From contig DAIDJG010000572.1 of the NCBI GenBank assembly GCA_027451445.1, positions 1 to 48,426 of the forward strand: a stretch of 48,426 nucleotides of DNA. Direction: 5' to 3'. The notes below the pieces were generated by a model. That model was not told the origin of the DNA. It worked only from the letters and a program-made list of their open reading frames with translations, and did not search any database. Position 1 is the stretch's first letter. The number at the start of each line of letters is the position of its first letter. The DNA comes from Singulisphaera sp. GTDB taxonomy: Bacteria; Planctomycetota; Planctomycetia; Isosphaerales; Isosphaeraceae. This document shows positions 15,740 through 23,518 of the stretch, one piece after another. A program made the position numbers and the translations under genes.

Positions 15740-16300
15740 TCAAACGGTATTGCGGTGCGGACGGTAAGGCACTTCGCACATTTCGCAGCCGAACAGCCGC
15801 GAGTGGAGCCAGCAACCTACACAGAATCCCAGGACGGCTTCAAGCCAGGTCAGGATGAAGCAAATGGTGACGACACCGATGATCCACGCGTTATCGACGT
15901 GAAACAGCCGCATGCCCAGGCAAAGGACGCCGAGGGACCCACCGAGAATCCAGGCGAATCGTTTGGGTTGCGCGGGCTTCCAAACCGGTCGGATCCGCAT
16001 GGTCAACAACGTGCCCAGGATGCCAGTCGGACTCAAGGGCGTCAGGCCCATGGCGGCGGCGCTGAACATGTCGAAGATGACAAAGGGACCGACGTAGATC
16101 ACGGGGTCAACCTGCGGGGCAGCGATAAGCAGGAAGATCGTTGTGCCCGACAAAACGTTGAGCAGCCCGGCGCGCGCTCGCGTCGCGGTCTCGTTGACGC
16201 GCAGGCCCGTGATCTGGGGCGTCGCCTGACCAATGCGCCACCAGGGAGTCGTCAAAAACGTGTGCGATTCGCGGCGGCTCTCTTCCACGACAGAACTCAT
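15740..16300 (-). CDS. DUF4395 family integral membrane protein
   Basis: A 186-residue membrane protein of the DUF4395 type, shown by RVNETATRARAGLLNVL at its start and the C-terminal TWLEAVLGFCVGCWLHSRLF. Four membrane spans lie near 44-62, 68-86, 115-131 and 138-158. Four cysteines form two CxxC motifs, C160/C163 at the end of the last span and C172/C175 just after it; the first is the family hallmark, the second looks additional. DUF4395 genes are often found with thioredoxin-like or sulfur-transfer genes, so a thiol redox role is possible. The ATG overlaps the stop of a 67-aa gene (ATGA) and has GGAG upstream; both are transcribed from promoter box B. Confidence 0.82.
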   Translation of the reverse strand: MSSVVEESRRESHTFLTTPWWRIGQATPQITGLRVNETATRARAGLLNVLSGTTIFLLIAAPQVDPVIYVGPFVIFDMFSAAAMGLTPLSPTGILGTLLTMRIRPVWKPAQPKRFAWILGGSLGVLCLGMRLFHVDNAWIIGVVTICFILTWLEAVLGFCVGCWLHSRLFGCEMCEVPYRPHRNTV

Positions 16301-16500
16301 ACATATTCTCCGAGTGCAAGATGCTCCTTCGAGACGGCCAGGTGACGGCAGCCGGCCACGTTGGCGGCTGTCTCGCTGGGACCGTCCACGCCTCGGTCGT
16401 GACCCGTGCCGTTGGGCAACTCCGCCCGCCGCCAGGCGAGCGCGTCCCTTTCGACGTTCACGACGAGCGAGCCGTACCCCTGTGGGCACGAGCGCCTCAT
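16297..16500 (-). CDS. small hypothetical protein coupled to DUF4395 gene
   Basis: A 67-residue ORF, ATG 16500 to TGA 16297, not recognised. Three things argue that it is real: GGAG/AAGG sequence just upstream of the ATG, very GC-rich third codon positions in line with neighbouring genes, and an ATGA overlap with the DUF4395 start. It begins about 75 bases downstream of promoter box B, so it is the first gene of that operon. It has two cysteines (C5 and one near residue 51) and no membrane span. Confidence 0.5.
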   Translation of the reverse strand: MRRSCPQGYGSLVVNVERDALAWRRAELPNGTGHDRGVDGPSETAANVAGCRHLAVSKEHLALGEYV

Positions 16501-16581
16501 GTGCCTTCTCCGACCGGTTGCCCGGAAGTCTCTGGACGCGGCGAAGGATCGTGGTATACAATTCTACCAGAGCACTAATTT

Positions 16582-16610
16582 ACTATACGGTCAACTAGAT
16601 ATGCGGTCAA
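16582..16610 (-). promoter_or_regulatory. regulon promoter box B (between DUF4395 operon and arsR)
   Basis: Leftward TTGACC (16605-16610), 17-base spacer, TATAGT (16582-16587). A second TTGACC lies inside the spacer (16589-16594). The box reaches to four bases before the ArsR start codon, so a repressor bound here would control both the leftward operon and its own gene. Confidence 0.72.
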
Positions 16611-16614
16611 TCCC

Positions 16615-16968
16615 ATGCCCGTGACGATCCCCGACGAGATCCTGGAGCGGATGGCTGAGAAGTTCCGAACGCTCGGCGACCCAACGCGCCTGGCGATCCT
16701 CCGCGCCTTGCTGGGCGGGGAGAAGAGCGTCGGCGTCGTGGTCGCCGAGACGGGTCAGAACCAGGCAAACGTCTCGAAGCACCTGAAGCTGCTGGCGGAG
16801 GCGGGGATGGTCCGTCGTCGGAAGGAAGGGCTGCAGGTCTTCTACGTCGTGGCCGATCCGCTGGTCGAGAGCCTCTGCGAGCTGGTCTGTGGAACGATCC
16901 TGCGCGAGGCCGAGGCGGACGTCGAGCGCGGCCGCAAGATCATGAAGAGCTGGGGACGTCGCGGCTAA
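16615..16968 (+). CDS. ArsR/SmtB family winged-helix repressor
   Basis: A 117-residue ArsR-type regulator: RTLGDPTRLAILRALL at the start, recognition helix QNQANVSKHLKLLAEAGMV, and wing RRRKEGLQVFYVV. The metal-binding ELCVCD motif of classical ArsR is absent from the DNA-binding helix (VGVVVAETG instead). Two cysteines, C88 and C92, sit in the C-terminal dimer helix (LCELVC), a place where some members sense thiols or metals. No clear ribosome binding site is seen; the leader would be short. Its gene starts next to promoter box B, and identical boxes precede two more leftward units, so it is the likely regulator of all three. Its TAA stop coincides with the target of a MITE-like insertion. 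Confidence 0.88.
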   Translation: MPVTIPDEILERMAEKFRTLGDPTRLAILRALLGGEKSVGVVVAETGQNQANVSKHLKLLAEAGMVRRRKEGLQVFYVVADPLVESLCELVCGTILREAEADVERGRKIMKSWGRRG

Positions 16969-17115
16969 GAGTCTGTCCCAATAGTGCGAGAAGCGTGGCA
17001 ATGGGGACTGGCTCCGGACGTCTTCGGACGGTGCCAGTCCCCATTGCCACGCTTCTCGCTGCGCCGGAAAAGCAGTCCCCCTTTTCCGGCGCAGCTTCAC
17101 TTCCGGGACAGACTC
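16969..17115. mobile_element. MITE-like element (IS5-type ends)
   Basis: A 147-bp non-coding element with inverted ends GAGTCTGTCCC / GGGACAGACTC, flanked by TAA on both sides (16966-16968 and 17116-17118), the 3-bp TNA-type duplication of part of the IS5 family. Inside are two perfect inverted repeats: 27 bp (16986-17012 with 17033-17059) and 12 bp (17060-17071 with 17082-17093). The left TAA is the stop codon of the ArsR gene. No transposase is present, so it would need one in trans. The hairpins may now act as a bidirectional terminator between the convergent ArsR and flavoprotein genes. Confidence 0.75.
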
Positions 17116-17142
17116 TAAGCCGTGCGCCGGCACGGCTCTGCG

Positions 17143-18402
17143 TCACGTCGCGTAGAGGTTCGACATCACTTTGAGCCCGAGGTCCATCGCCTGCCAGGCG
17201 AACCCTGCGTGGAAGGGCTCGCCGCTACCGAACCGCCATGGCAGGTACAGCCCCAGCAACGTCTTGCCCGCCCTCCAGACTGGGGAAACCCCAACCTTGT
17301 AGTGCTCGGCATCCTCGGTGTTAACCGCGACCGGCCGCGCGGGATCGCCGGTGTACTTCAGCGGCACCTGGGCGAACGTGGCCTTGTTGAGCTCCTCCAT
17401 GACGCACATGCTCATCGGCTCGAAATTGACCTCGGGCTTCCGCCCCGCGATCTCAGCGGCCATGTGGTCGGCGGCGGCGTCGGCCTGGAGCAGCGCCAGG
17501 AAGGCCTGTTTGATCGGGAAGTCCGCCGCGTCGCCGACGGCAAAGATGTCCCCGCGGCCCTTGACCCGCCGAGAATCCGGTTCGACGCGGAGAAAGCCGC
17601 GGTCGTCCGCGGGCAGGCCGGGGAACCGCTCCGCCGCGATGTAGGGTGGGAACCCGACCAGCAGGTCGTACGGTAGCCGCTCCCCATTCTGGTACTCGAC
17701 GGCATTCGGCCCAACGGATGTGACGACGAAGCCCTTGTGACCCTCGATGCCGCGCTGCTCGAACTCGTCGGCGACCACGGTATTGAGGCGCGGGCCGAAG
17801 GCCTGGATGTAGCCTTCCTCCATCGTGGTCCACGTCAGGTCGACCGCCTCGCGCAGTCCACGCTCGCGGAGCCGGGTGTCGAGCATCAGCACCAGCTCGT
17901 AGAGCGGGCCGGAGCAGCGGTTGTTCGGCGGGACGACGAACAGGACCCGCTGCCGGTTCCCGTCCCGCGCTTTTTCTTCGACCCGACCCAGGCCCTCCCG
18001 CAGGGCGAGCATGTCGTCGGGGGTCCAGAGCGTCAGGGCGTGTTCCTTGAAGCCGGGGACCTCCTCGGGGCGCATGGCGGCGCCGGTGGCGACGACGAGG
18101 TAATCATACCGCAGCTCCTTCCCGCCGGCCAAGACGCGCCGATTGTCGGGGTCGACTTGCTCGACCGAGCCGTGGACGAACTCGATGTGCTTGCGTTGCG
18201 TCGGCCGGGACAACGGGATCTTGAAGCGCTCCGGATCCTCGCCGAAGGGGATGTAGATCGTGTTCGGCTTGAACAGGAAGTAATCGCGCTCGGAGACGAG
18301 CGTGAGGTCAACCGCCTGGCCGAGCTTGTGCCTCAGATAGAACGTCGCTTCCAGGCCGCCGAACCCGGCGCCCAGAATCACCACTCGCGGACGCGCTGAC
18401 AT
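17143..18402 (-). CDS. sulfide:quinone oxidoreductase-like FAD-dependent oxidoreductase
   Basis: A 419-residue flavoprotein of the SQR/NDH-2 superfamily. The FAD-binding VVILGAGFGGLEA is at the N-terminus, a second Rossmann unit starts near residue 150 (RVLFVVPPNN), and GDIFAVGDAAD near 284-293 is the FAD-binding aspartate motif. It has only two cysteines, C163 in NNRCSGP and C333 in SMCVME, which match the places of the redox disulfide pair of SQR; the third SQR cysteine is missing. The likely role is oxidation of sulfide or another low-potential thiol, with electrons passed to quinone at the membrane. It follows the RND gene after 57 bases in the same direction and is probably the last gene of that operon. 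Confidence 0.8.
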   Translation of the reverse strand: MSARPRVVILGAGFGGLEATFYLRHKLGQAVDLTLVSERDYFLFKPNTIYIPFGEDPERFKIPLSRPTQRKHIEFVHGSVEQVDPDNRRVLAGGKELRYDYLVVATGAAMRPEEVPGFKEHALTLWTPDDMLALREGLGRVEEKARDGNRQRVLFVVPPNNRCSGPLYELVLMLDTRLRERGLREAVDLTWTTMEEGYIQAFGPRLNTVVADEFEQRGIEGHKGFVVTSVGPNAVEYQNGERLPYDLLVGFPPYIAAERFPGLPADDRGFLRVEPDSRRVKGRGDIFAVGDAADFPIKQAFLALLQADAAADHMAAEIAGRKPEVNFEPMSMCVMEELNKATFAQVPLKYTGDPARPVAVNTEDAEHYKVGVSPVWRAGKTLLGLYLPWRFGSGEPFHAGFAWQAMDLGLKVMSNLYAT

Positions 18403-18459
18403 GACATGCTCCTTTTCAGTTCATCGTTTGGCCTAGTCAACGGATCAACATCGCCGGCG

Positions 18460-21400
18460 TCACGGAATCGGGGTCGTCTCGGCACTCTCGCCGCTCGCCA
18501 CGTCGCCGGAGTGAAACAGCCAGTACGTCACCGGGATCACGAATAGAGTGAAGATCGTCGAGGCCAGGAGACCAAAGATCAGCGACCAGGCAAGGCCCGA
18601 GAAGATCGGGTCGAGCGCGATCGGGATACTCGACAGCATGGCTGCCCCGGCGGTTAGCAAGATGGGCCGCATCCGCACGACGCGGCTCTCCATGATCGCG
18701 TCGAACAGCGGCCGTCCCTTCTTCACCGACTGGCCGATGAAATCAACGAGGATGATGGCATCACGGGTCACGATCCCAGCCAGCGCGATCATGCCGATCA
18801 TCGCCGTCGCGGTGAACAGCACCGGGTCGGCGTAACCACCGACGACCTGCCCGCTCAGCGCATTGAGCATCCAGAACCCAGGCATCACCCCAAGCACGGT
18901 GAGCGGGATGGCGAGCATCACGACCAGTGGGATGAGGAACGAGCCGGTCTGCATCACGAGGATCACGTAGATCATCACCATCGCGGCCGCGAAGGCGAGC
19001 CCGAGGTCGCGGAAGACGTCGAGCGTGATCTTCCACTCGCCCTCGCCGCTGAACCCGACGCGGATCCCCTCGGGAACCGCCCAGGCCACTCCGCCGCCGT
19101 TGTGAAGGAACGTCCGCTCGGCTAGCGAACGCGGCTTCGCGTCGGACACCCAACCGTGCCCCCGAGCAGCTCCTGGCGCGGGCGTGCCATCCGGCTTCCG
19201 GTCGAAGCTGACGTCCAGAACGCACTCCGCCGGCGTGCGTCCCAGCGTCTCGGCGGTCACGTAGACGACGCGTTCCAGGTTCTTGTGGTAGAGCGTCTGC
19301 CCGACCCGTGCCTCCTCCCACCGGCCCAGCTCTGAGAGCGGCGTGAACTGTCCCATCCGGCCCTTGACTCGAATCGCGGCCAGGTCGTGGCGGCTGGAGC
19401 GGACGTCGCGGGGCAGCCGCACCTCGACGCGGAGCGGGTTGCGCTCGCCGGCCATTCGAACCGTGCCCGCCTGGCCTCCCGAGAGAACGAGTTGTAAGGT
19501 CCGGCCGATCTCGTCGACCGAGACCCCGTTGAGTGCCGCCTTCTCCTGGTCGGTGATGAACACGAGTTTCTGGGCCGCCGCCTCGACCGTGTCGTCGACA
19601 TCCACCACACCCGGTTCGGCGCCAAGGCGGCGGGCCACGACTTCGGCGGCGGCGATGAGATCGTCGTAAGAGTGATCTGGCCGGCCGGAGACCTCTGCCA
19701 CCAGCGAGGCGAGCACCGGCGGGCCGGGAGGCAGCTCGACCACCTTGAGCCGGGCTTTGTGCCGCTCGGCCAGAGCGGCCAGGCCATCGTGCAGCCGCAG
19801 AGCAATCGCGTGGCTCTGAGCGGTGCGGTGCTTCTTGCCGACGAGGTTGACCCGAACCTCGGCATTGTGCGGCATCCGCCGCAGGTAGTAGTGCCGGACC
19901 AACCCGTTGAAGTCAATCGGACTCGGCAGTCCGACGTAGCTGACATAGTCGGTGACCTCCGGCACCCTGGCCACCTCGGCCTCAACCTCGCGGACCAGCG
20001 CGTTGGCACGCTCCAGGGTCGATCCCTCATCGAGGTCAATCACCAGCAGCAACTCGTTCTTGTTATCGTATGGCAGCATCTTCAGAGGCACGACCCGCAA
20101 GGCCGCCAGCCCCGCTGCCGCGGCGGTCAGCAGCGCGATCACCAGCAAGAACGAGAGAGCGGCTCCCTTGGAGCTGATTAGCGGCGCCATGAGCGGCCGG
20201 AACAGCCGGTACAGAAACGTCCGACGGATGGCCTCGACGTCGTCCCCGTCATGATCCGTGCCGTGCCCCTCGCGTCCGCCGTGAGCGAACTTCTTGTGCA
20301 GCACCTGGTAGGCGAGCCAGGGAGTGATCGTAAACGCCACCACCATCGACATCAGCATCGCGACCGGGACATTCAACGCCATCGGGGCCATGTACGGACC
20401 CATCATCCCGGTGATGAAGAACATGGGCAGAAAGCTCACGATCACCGCCAGCGTGGCGCTGATCAGTGGGGGCCGGATCTCGGCCACCGCCTCGAGTACG
20501 ATGTCGCGCGTGGCACGGCCGCGCATCTCAAAGTGGCGGGCGATGTTCTCGACGTCGACGATCGGATCGTCGACCAGCAGGCCGAGCGAGAGGATCAGGG
20601 CGAATAGCGTCACGCGGTTGATCGTGTACCCGAAGAGCAGGTTTACGCCGAGCGTGAGGCCGAATACCACCGGTACCGCGACGGCGACGATCATCGCCTC
20701 GCGCCAGCCCAGGCTCAGCGTCAGGAGAGCGATCACGATCACAATCGCAACCCACAGGCCCTCGACTAACTCGTTGACCTTCTCGTCGGCCGTCAGCCCC
20801 GAGTTTCTCGTGATGACCAGCTCCATCCCGCTCGGGATCACGTCGCGACGGAGTGATTCGGCCGCCTTCAGCACAGCCTCGGCGACATTCACCGCGTTGG
20901 TGCCCTTCTGTTTGGCGATCGCCAGCGTGACGGCGGGCCGTGATGCTTCGAGGCCGGACGCCGTCATGGCTGATTGCTCGTGGCGCCCGACCTCCGTACC
21001 TGGGAATCCCGCGGGGGCCTCGAAGCCCCGGGCCGGACCCCAGCCGTGTCGGACATAGCTGACAACCTCGTCGGGGCCATCGCGCACCGTCGCCACATCC
21101 TTCAGGAAGACCGGGCGGTTCGCGAACACGCCCACGACCAGCTCGCGAAGTTGCTCAGGGCGCTCGACCGCGATGCCCCCCTCGACTCGGACCACCGCGT
21201 CGTTGCGCGTGAAGTCGCCCGCCGGGTGGGTGACGTTCGCCCCCTGGAGGGCCTGCTGGACTTCGAGCGGGCTCATCGCGTACGCCTGGAGCCGGTCCGG
21301 CTGGAGATCCACCCGTACCGTGCGCGGTTCGCCACCGACGACATAGGCCCGCGACACGCCCGGTAGAGCGGACAGGCGCTCGATCACTTCCTCGCCGACC

Positions 21401-21915
21401 CGCCGGAGCGTAAAGCCGTCCCCATCGGCGCCGGTGAGGGTCAGCGTAACGACTGGAACGTCGTCGATCTCTACCGGCTTCACGACCCACCCAGTGACCC
21501 CGGGTGGGATGGTGTCCTGGTTCTCGCTGACCTTCTTGAAGAGCTTGACCAGGCTTCGCTCCCGGTCCTGCCCGACGTAGAACCGCACGGTGATGACGGC
21601 CTGGTTCTCCCGGGCCATGCTGTAGACGTACTCCACCCCATCAATCTGGTAGAGGATCTTCTCGAGGGGAGTCGCGGCGAGCTGCTCGACTTGCTCGGCA
21701 GAGTAGCCGGGCATGCTGACCATCACGTCGGCCAGCGGGACGACTATCTGCGGATCCTCCTCTCGGGCTGTGACGAGCAGGACGGCCAGCCCGATCAGCA
21801 TCGATACGACGATCAGGATGATGGAAAAGTTGTTGTCCAGAAAGACGTGGACGATGCTGTTGAGAAAATCGTGCCGCTTGGGCTCTGTGGCCCGGGCCGG
21901 ATCGTGCTCGATCAT
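18460..21915 (-). CDS. RND family efflux permease
   Basis: A 1151-residue inner-membrane pump of the AcrB/HAE or metal-type RND superfamily. It has the N-terminal span near residues 22-45, first periplasmic domain (VMVSMPGYSAEQVEQLAATPLE), a membrane block with the proton-relay motif GLLVDDPIVDVENI, a second long periplasmic loop and a final membrane block ending in FGLLASTIFTLFVIPVTYW. A His/Asp-rich cytosolic loop (HGGREGHGTDHDGDD) lies before the second half and could bind metal. The MIEHDPAR start at 21915 is chosen because it overlaps the adaptor stop as ATGA and has GGAGGGAG upstream. It works with the adjoining adaptor and a TolC channel. The substrate cannot be read from the sequence. 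Confidence 0.9.
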   Translation of the reverse strand: MIEHDPARATEPKRHDFLNSIVHVFLDNNFSIILIVVSMLIGLAVLLVTAREEDPQIVVPLADVMVSMPGYSAEQVEQLAATPLEKILYQIDGVEYVYSMARENQAVITVRFYVGQDRERSLVKLFKKVSENQDTIPPGVTGWVVKPVEIDDVPVVTLTLTGADGDGFTLRRVGEEVIERLSALPGVSRAYVVGGEPRTVRVDLQPDRLQAYAMSPLEVQQALQGANVTHPAGDFTRNDAVVRVEGGIAVERPEQLRELVVGVFANRPVFLKDVATVRDGPDEVVSYVRHGWGPARGFEAPAGFPGTEVGRHEQSAMTASGLEASRPAVTLAIAKQKGTNAVNVAEAVLKAAESLRRDVIPSGMELVITRNSGLTADEKVNELVEGLWVAIVIVIALLTLSLGWREAMIVAVAVPVVFGLTLGVNLLFGYTINRVTLFALILSLGLLVDDPIVDVENIARHFEMRGRATRDIVLEAVAEIRPPLISATLAVIVSFLPMFFITGMMGPYMAPMALNVPVAMLMSMVVAFTITPWLAYQVLHKKFAHGGREGHGTDHDGDDVEAIRRTFLYRLFRPLMAPLISSKGAALSFLLVIALLTAAAAGLAALRVVPLKMLPYDNKNELLLVIDLDEGSTLERANALVREVEAEVARVPEVTDYVSYVGLPSPIDFNGLVRHYYLRRMPHNAEVRVNLVGKKHRTAQSHAIALRLHDGLAALAERHKARLKVVELPPGPPVLASLVAEVSGRPDHSYDDLIAAAEVVARRLGAEPGVVDVDDTVEAAAQKLVFITDQEKAALNGVSVDEIGRTLQLVLSGGQAGTVRMAGERNPLRVEVRLPRDVRSSRHDLAAIRVKGRMGQFTPLSELGRWEEARVGQTLYHKNLERVVYVTAETLGRTPAECVLDVSFDRKPDGTPAPGAARGHGWVSDAKPRSLAERTFLHNGGGVAWAVPEGIRVGFSGEGEWKITLDVFRDLGLAFAAAMVMIYVILVMQTGSFLIPLVVMLAIPLTVLGVMPGFWMLNALSGQVVGGYADPVLFTATAMIGMIALAGIVTRDAIILVDFIGQSVKKGRPLFDAIMESRVVRMRPILLTAGAAMLSSIPIALDPIFSGLAWSLIFGLLASTIFTLFVIPVTYWLFHSGDVASGESAETTPIP

Positions 21916-23054
21916 GATCTCCCTCCCGCCGGCGCCGCGCCGGTGCCCCGTGGCAGGACGACCCGTTCGCCCTCGCTCAGGCCCGAGAGGACTTCGCAGC
22001 CCTCGTCGAGCGTTCGGCCAAGCTGGACCGCCCGGCGTTGGATCCCGCCTTTTTCGACGACGTCGACCTCCGCGAGCTGGCCAACGCGCCGGACGGCCTC
22101 CGGGGGGACGACGAGCACGTCTTCGTCCTCCAGCGGGATGAAGATACGGCCGAACATGCCGCTGTAGACGCCAGTGGGACAGGGCCCGGTGACCTTGACC
22201 TGGAACGACCGACTCTCGGCCTGGGCCTCGGGGACGATTTCGCTGACCGTGGCGTGGCAATCGTAGCCGAGCGTGTCCAGCCGCGCGGGGAGCTGTTGAC
22301 CGACCTTCAATTGCAAGGCCAGTGACTCTCGCACCGTGGCCACCATCTGCATGCGCGACGGGTCGTACATCATCACCATCGTCTGGCCGGGGGCGACGGT
22401 GTCGCCTGCGTTGACCTTCTTGTCGATGACCCGCCCCGATATGGGGGCGCGGATGGTGGCATACGACTCGACGATCCGGGACTCCTCGACGCCCCGGCGG
22501 GCGCGCTCCAGTTCCGCCTTCGTCGTCCGCATCGCGGTCTCCGCCTGGTCGAGCTCACTCTGAGTGATCGACTCCCGGGTCCGCAGGCGCCGAGCCCTCC
22601 CCAGGTCGATTTCTGCCTGGTCGTACTTTGCCCTGGCCGCAGTCTCGGCGGCGAGGGCCTGTTCCATGCGCGACTTGAGGTCCGCCTTATCCAGGACGAC
22701 CAGCACCTCGCCCTGCTTGACGTCCTGCCCTGCCTTGACCCGGACCTCCTCGACGCGCGCGAGGATCTTGGACGCGACCACTGCCTCGTAGATGGCGCGG
22801 ATCGTGCCGACCGCGGACTCTCGTCGCGGCTGGCGGATGCGCTTGACGACCCCCACGTCGCGCTCCGATGGCACGGCAGGCCCCTGCGCCTCGGCGGGAG
22901 ACGGGCGTACCTTCACTTTGGGCTGGAACGCCCCGGCCAGGGCGAGCATCAGGGCGACAATTCCTGCCGTGAACAGCGCCAAGAGCGCAAGCGTCACGAC
23001 GACCCGCCCAACCCTTCGGGACATCCCGGCGTGTGGCCTCGCCACCATGGTCAT
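21912..23054 (-). CDS. HlyD/MFP periplasmic adaptor subunit of RND pump
   Basis: A 380-residue adaptor. One N-terminal span (VVVTLALLALFTAGIVALML) anchors it; then the first half of the lipoyl-like domain (AVVASKILARVEEVRVKAGQDVKQGEVLVVLD), an Ala/Glu/Arg coiled-coil hairpin (about 150-210), the second lipoyl half (ATIRAPISGRVIDKKVNAGD), beta-barrel, and a membrane-proximal domain. It joins the RND pump to the TolC channel. Start at ATG 23054 is chosen for a GGAGG about seven bases upstream. First gene of the leftward adaptor-pump-flavoprotein operon, 118 bases after promoter box C. Confidence 0.9.
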   Translation of the reverse strand: MTMVARPHAGMSRRVGRVVVTLALLALFTAGIVALMLALAGAFQPKVKVRPSPAEAQGPAVPSERDVGVVKRIRQPRRESAVGTIRAIYEAVVASKILARVEEVRVKAGQDVKQGEVLVVLDKADLKSRMEQALAAETAARAKYDQAEIDLGRARRLRTRESITQSELDQAETAMRTTKAELERARRGVEESRIVESYATIRAPISGRVIDKKVNAGDTVAPGQTMVMMYDPSRMQMVATVRESLALQLKVGQQLPARLDTLGYDCHATVSEIVPEAQAESRSFQVKVTGPCPTGVYSGMFGRIFIPLEDEDVLVVPPEAVRRVGQLAEVDVVEKGGIQRRAVQLGRTLDEGCEVLSGLSEGERVVLPRGTGAAPAGGRS

Positions 23055-23171
23055 GAGCCACCTCCCTCGTGGTAGTCCGCCCGCCCGTGGGAACACCCTG
23101 GGGATCAGGGCGACGGCTACGGCGGCTGGATGACATCACGTTCTCGAGTGTAACGAAACACCCACTGTAAT

Positions 23172-23200
23172 ACTATATTCCAAATTAGTCATTGAGTCAA
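23172..23200 (-). promoter_or_regulatory. regulon promoter box C
   Basis: Leftward TTGACT (23195-23200), 17-base spacer, TATAGT (23172-23177), upstream of the RND adaptor gene. The last five spacer bases plus the -10 (GGAATATAGT) are the same as in box A. Confidence 0.7.
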
Positions 23201-23254
23201 CTTGAGGGCGGGGTGTTTCCCGACGCCGCCCTCACGCAAAATCGCACCATCCAA

Positions 23255-23290
23255 CAAAAAACCCCGACCGTGCGTTTCCGCACGTCGGGG
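23255..23290 (-). terminator. rho-independent terminator of the LRR gene
   Basis: CCCCGACCGTGCG (23262-23274) pairs with CGCACGTCGGGG (23279-23290) with one bulged base and a 4-base loop; read leftwards it is followed by six T. It ends transcription from the LRR gene before the RND promoter. About 230 bases without a gene lie between it and the LRR stop codon. Confidence 0.8.
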
Positions 23291-23518
23291 CAGCCATAGC
23301 GAGTGAGTTCGCCCGTCGCGAGCGAACCCTCATTCTTTCAGTATAGCCGGGGCGATGGTTTGTGCATAGGTACCACTTCTGAAAAAGGACCGATCGATCC
23401 CGGGGGGGCCTTGGTCCCCGAGGGAGCCGGTGTCGGAGGGATCTTCGTTCACGAAACATTTGTTCCGACCGCTTGCCCCCCATCCGACAATCGAAGCGCC
23501 TCGAACCGCACCTCGCAT

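Noticed and set aside
18430-18445. TTGACT before the flavoprotein gene as a fourth regulon box
   Set aside because: No -10 follows at 17 bases; the gene is more likely read from box C with the RND genes.
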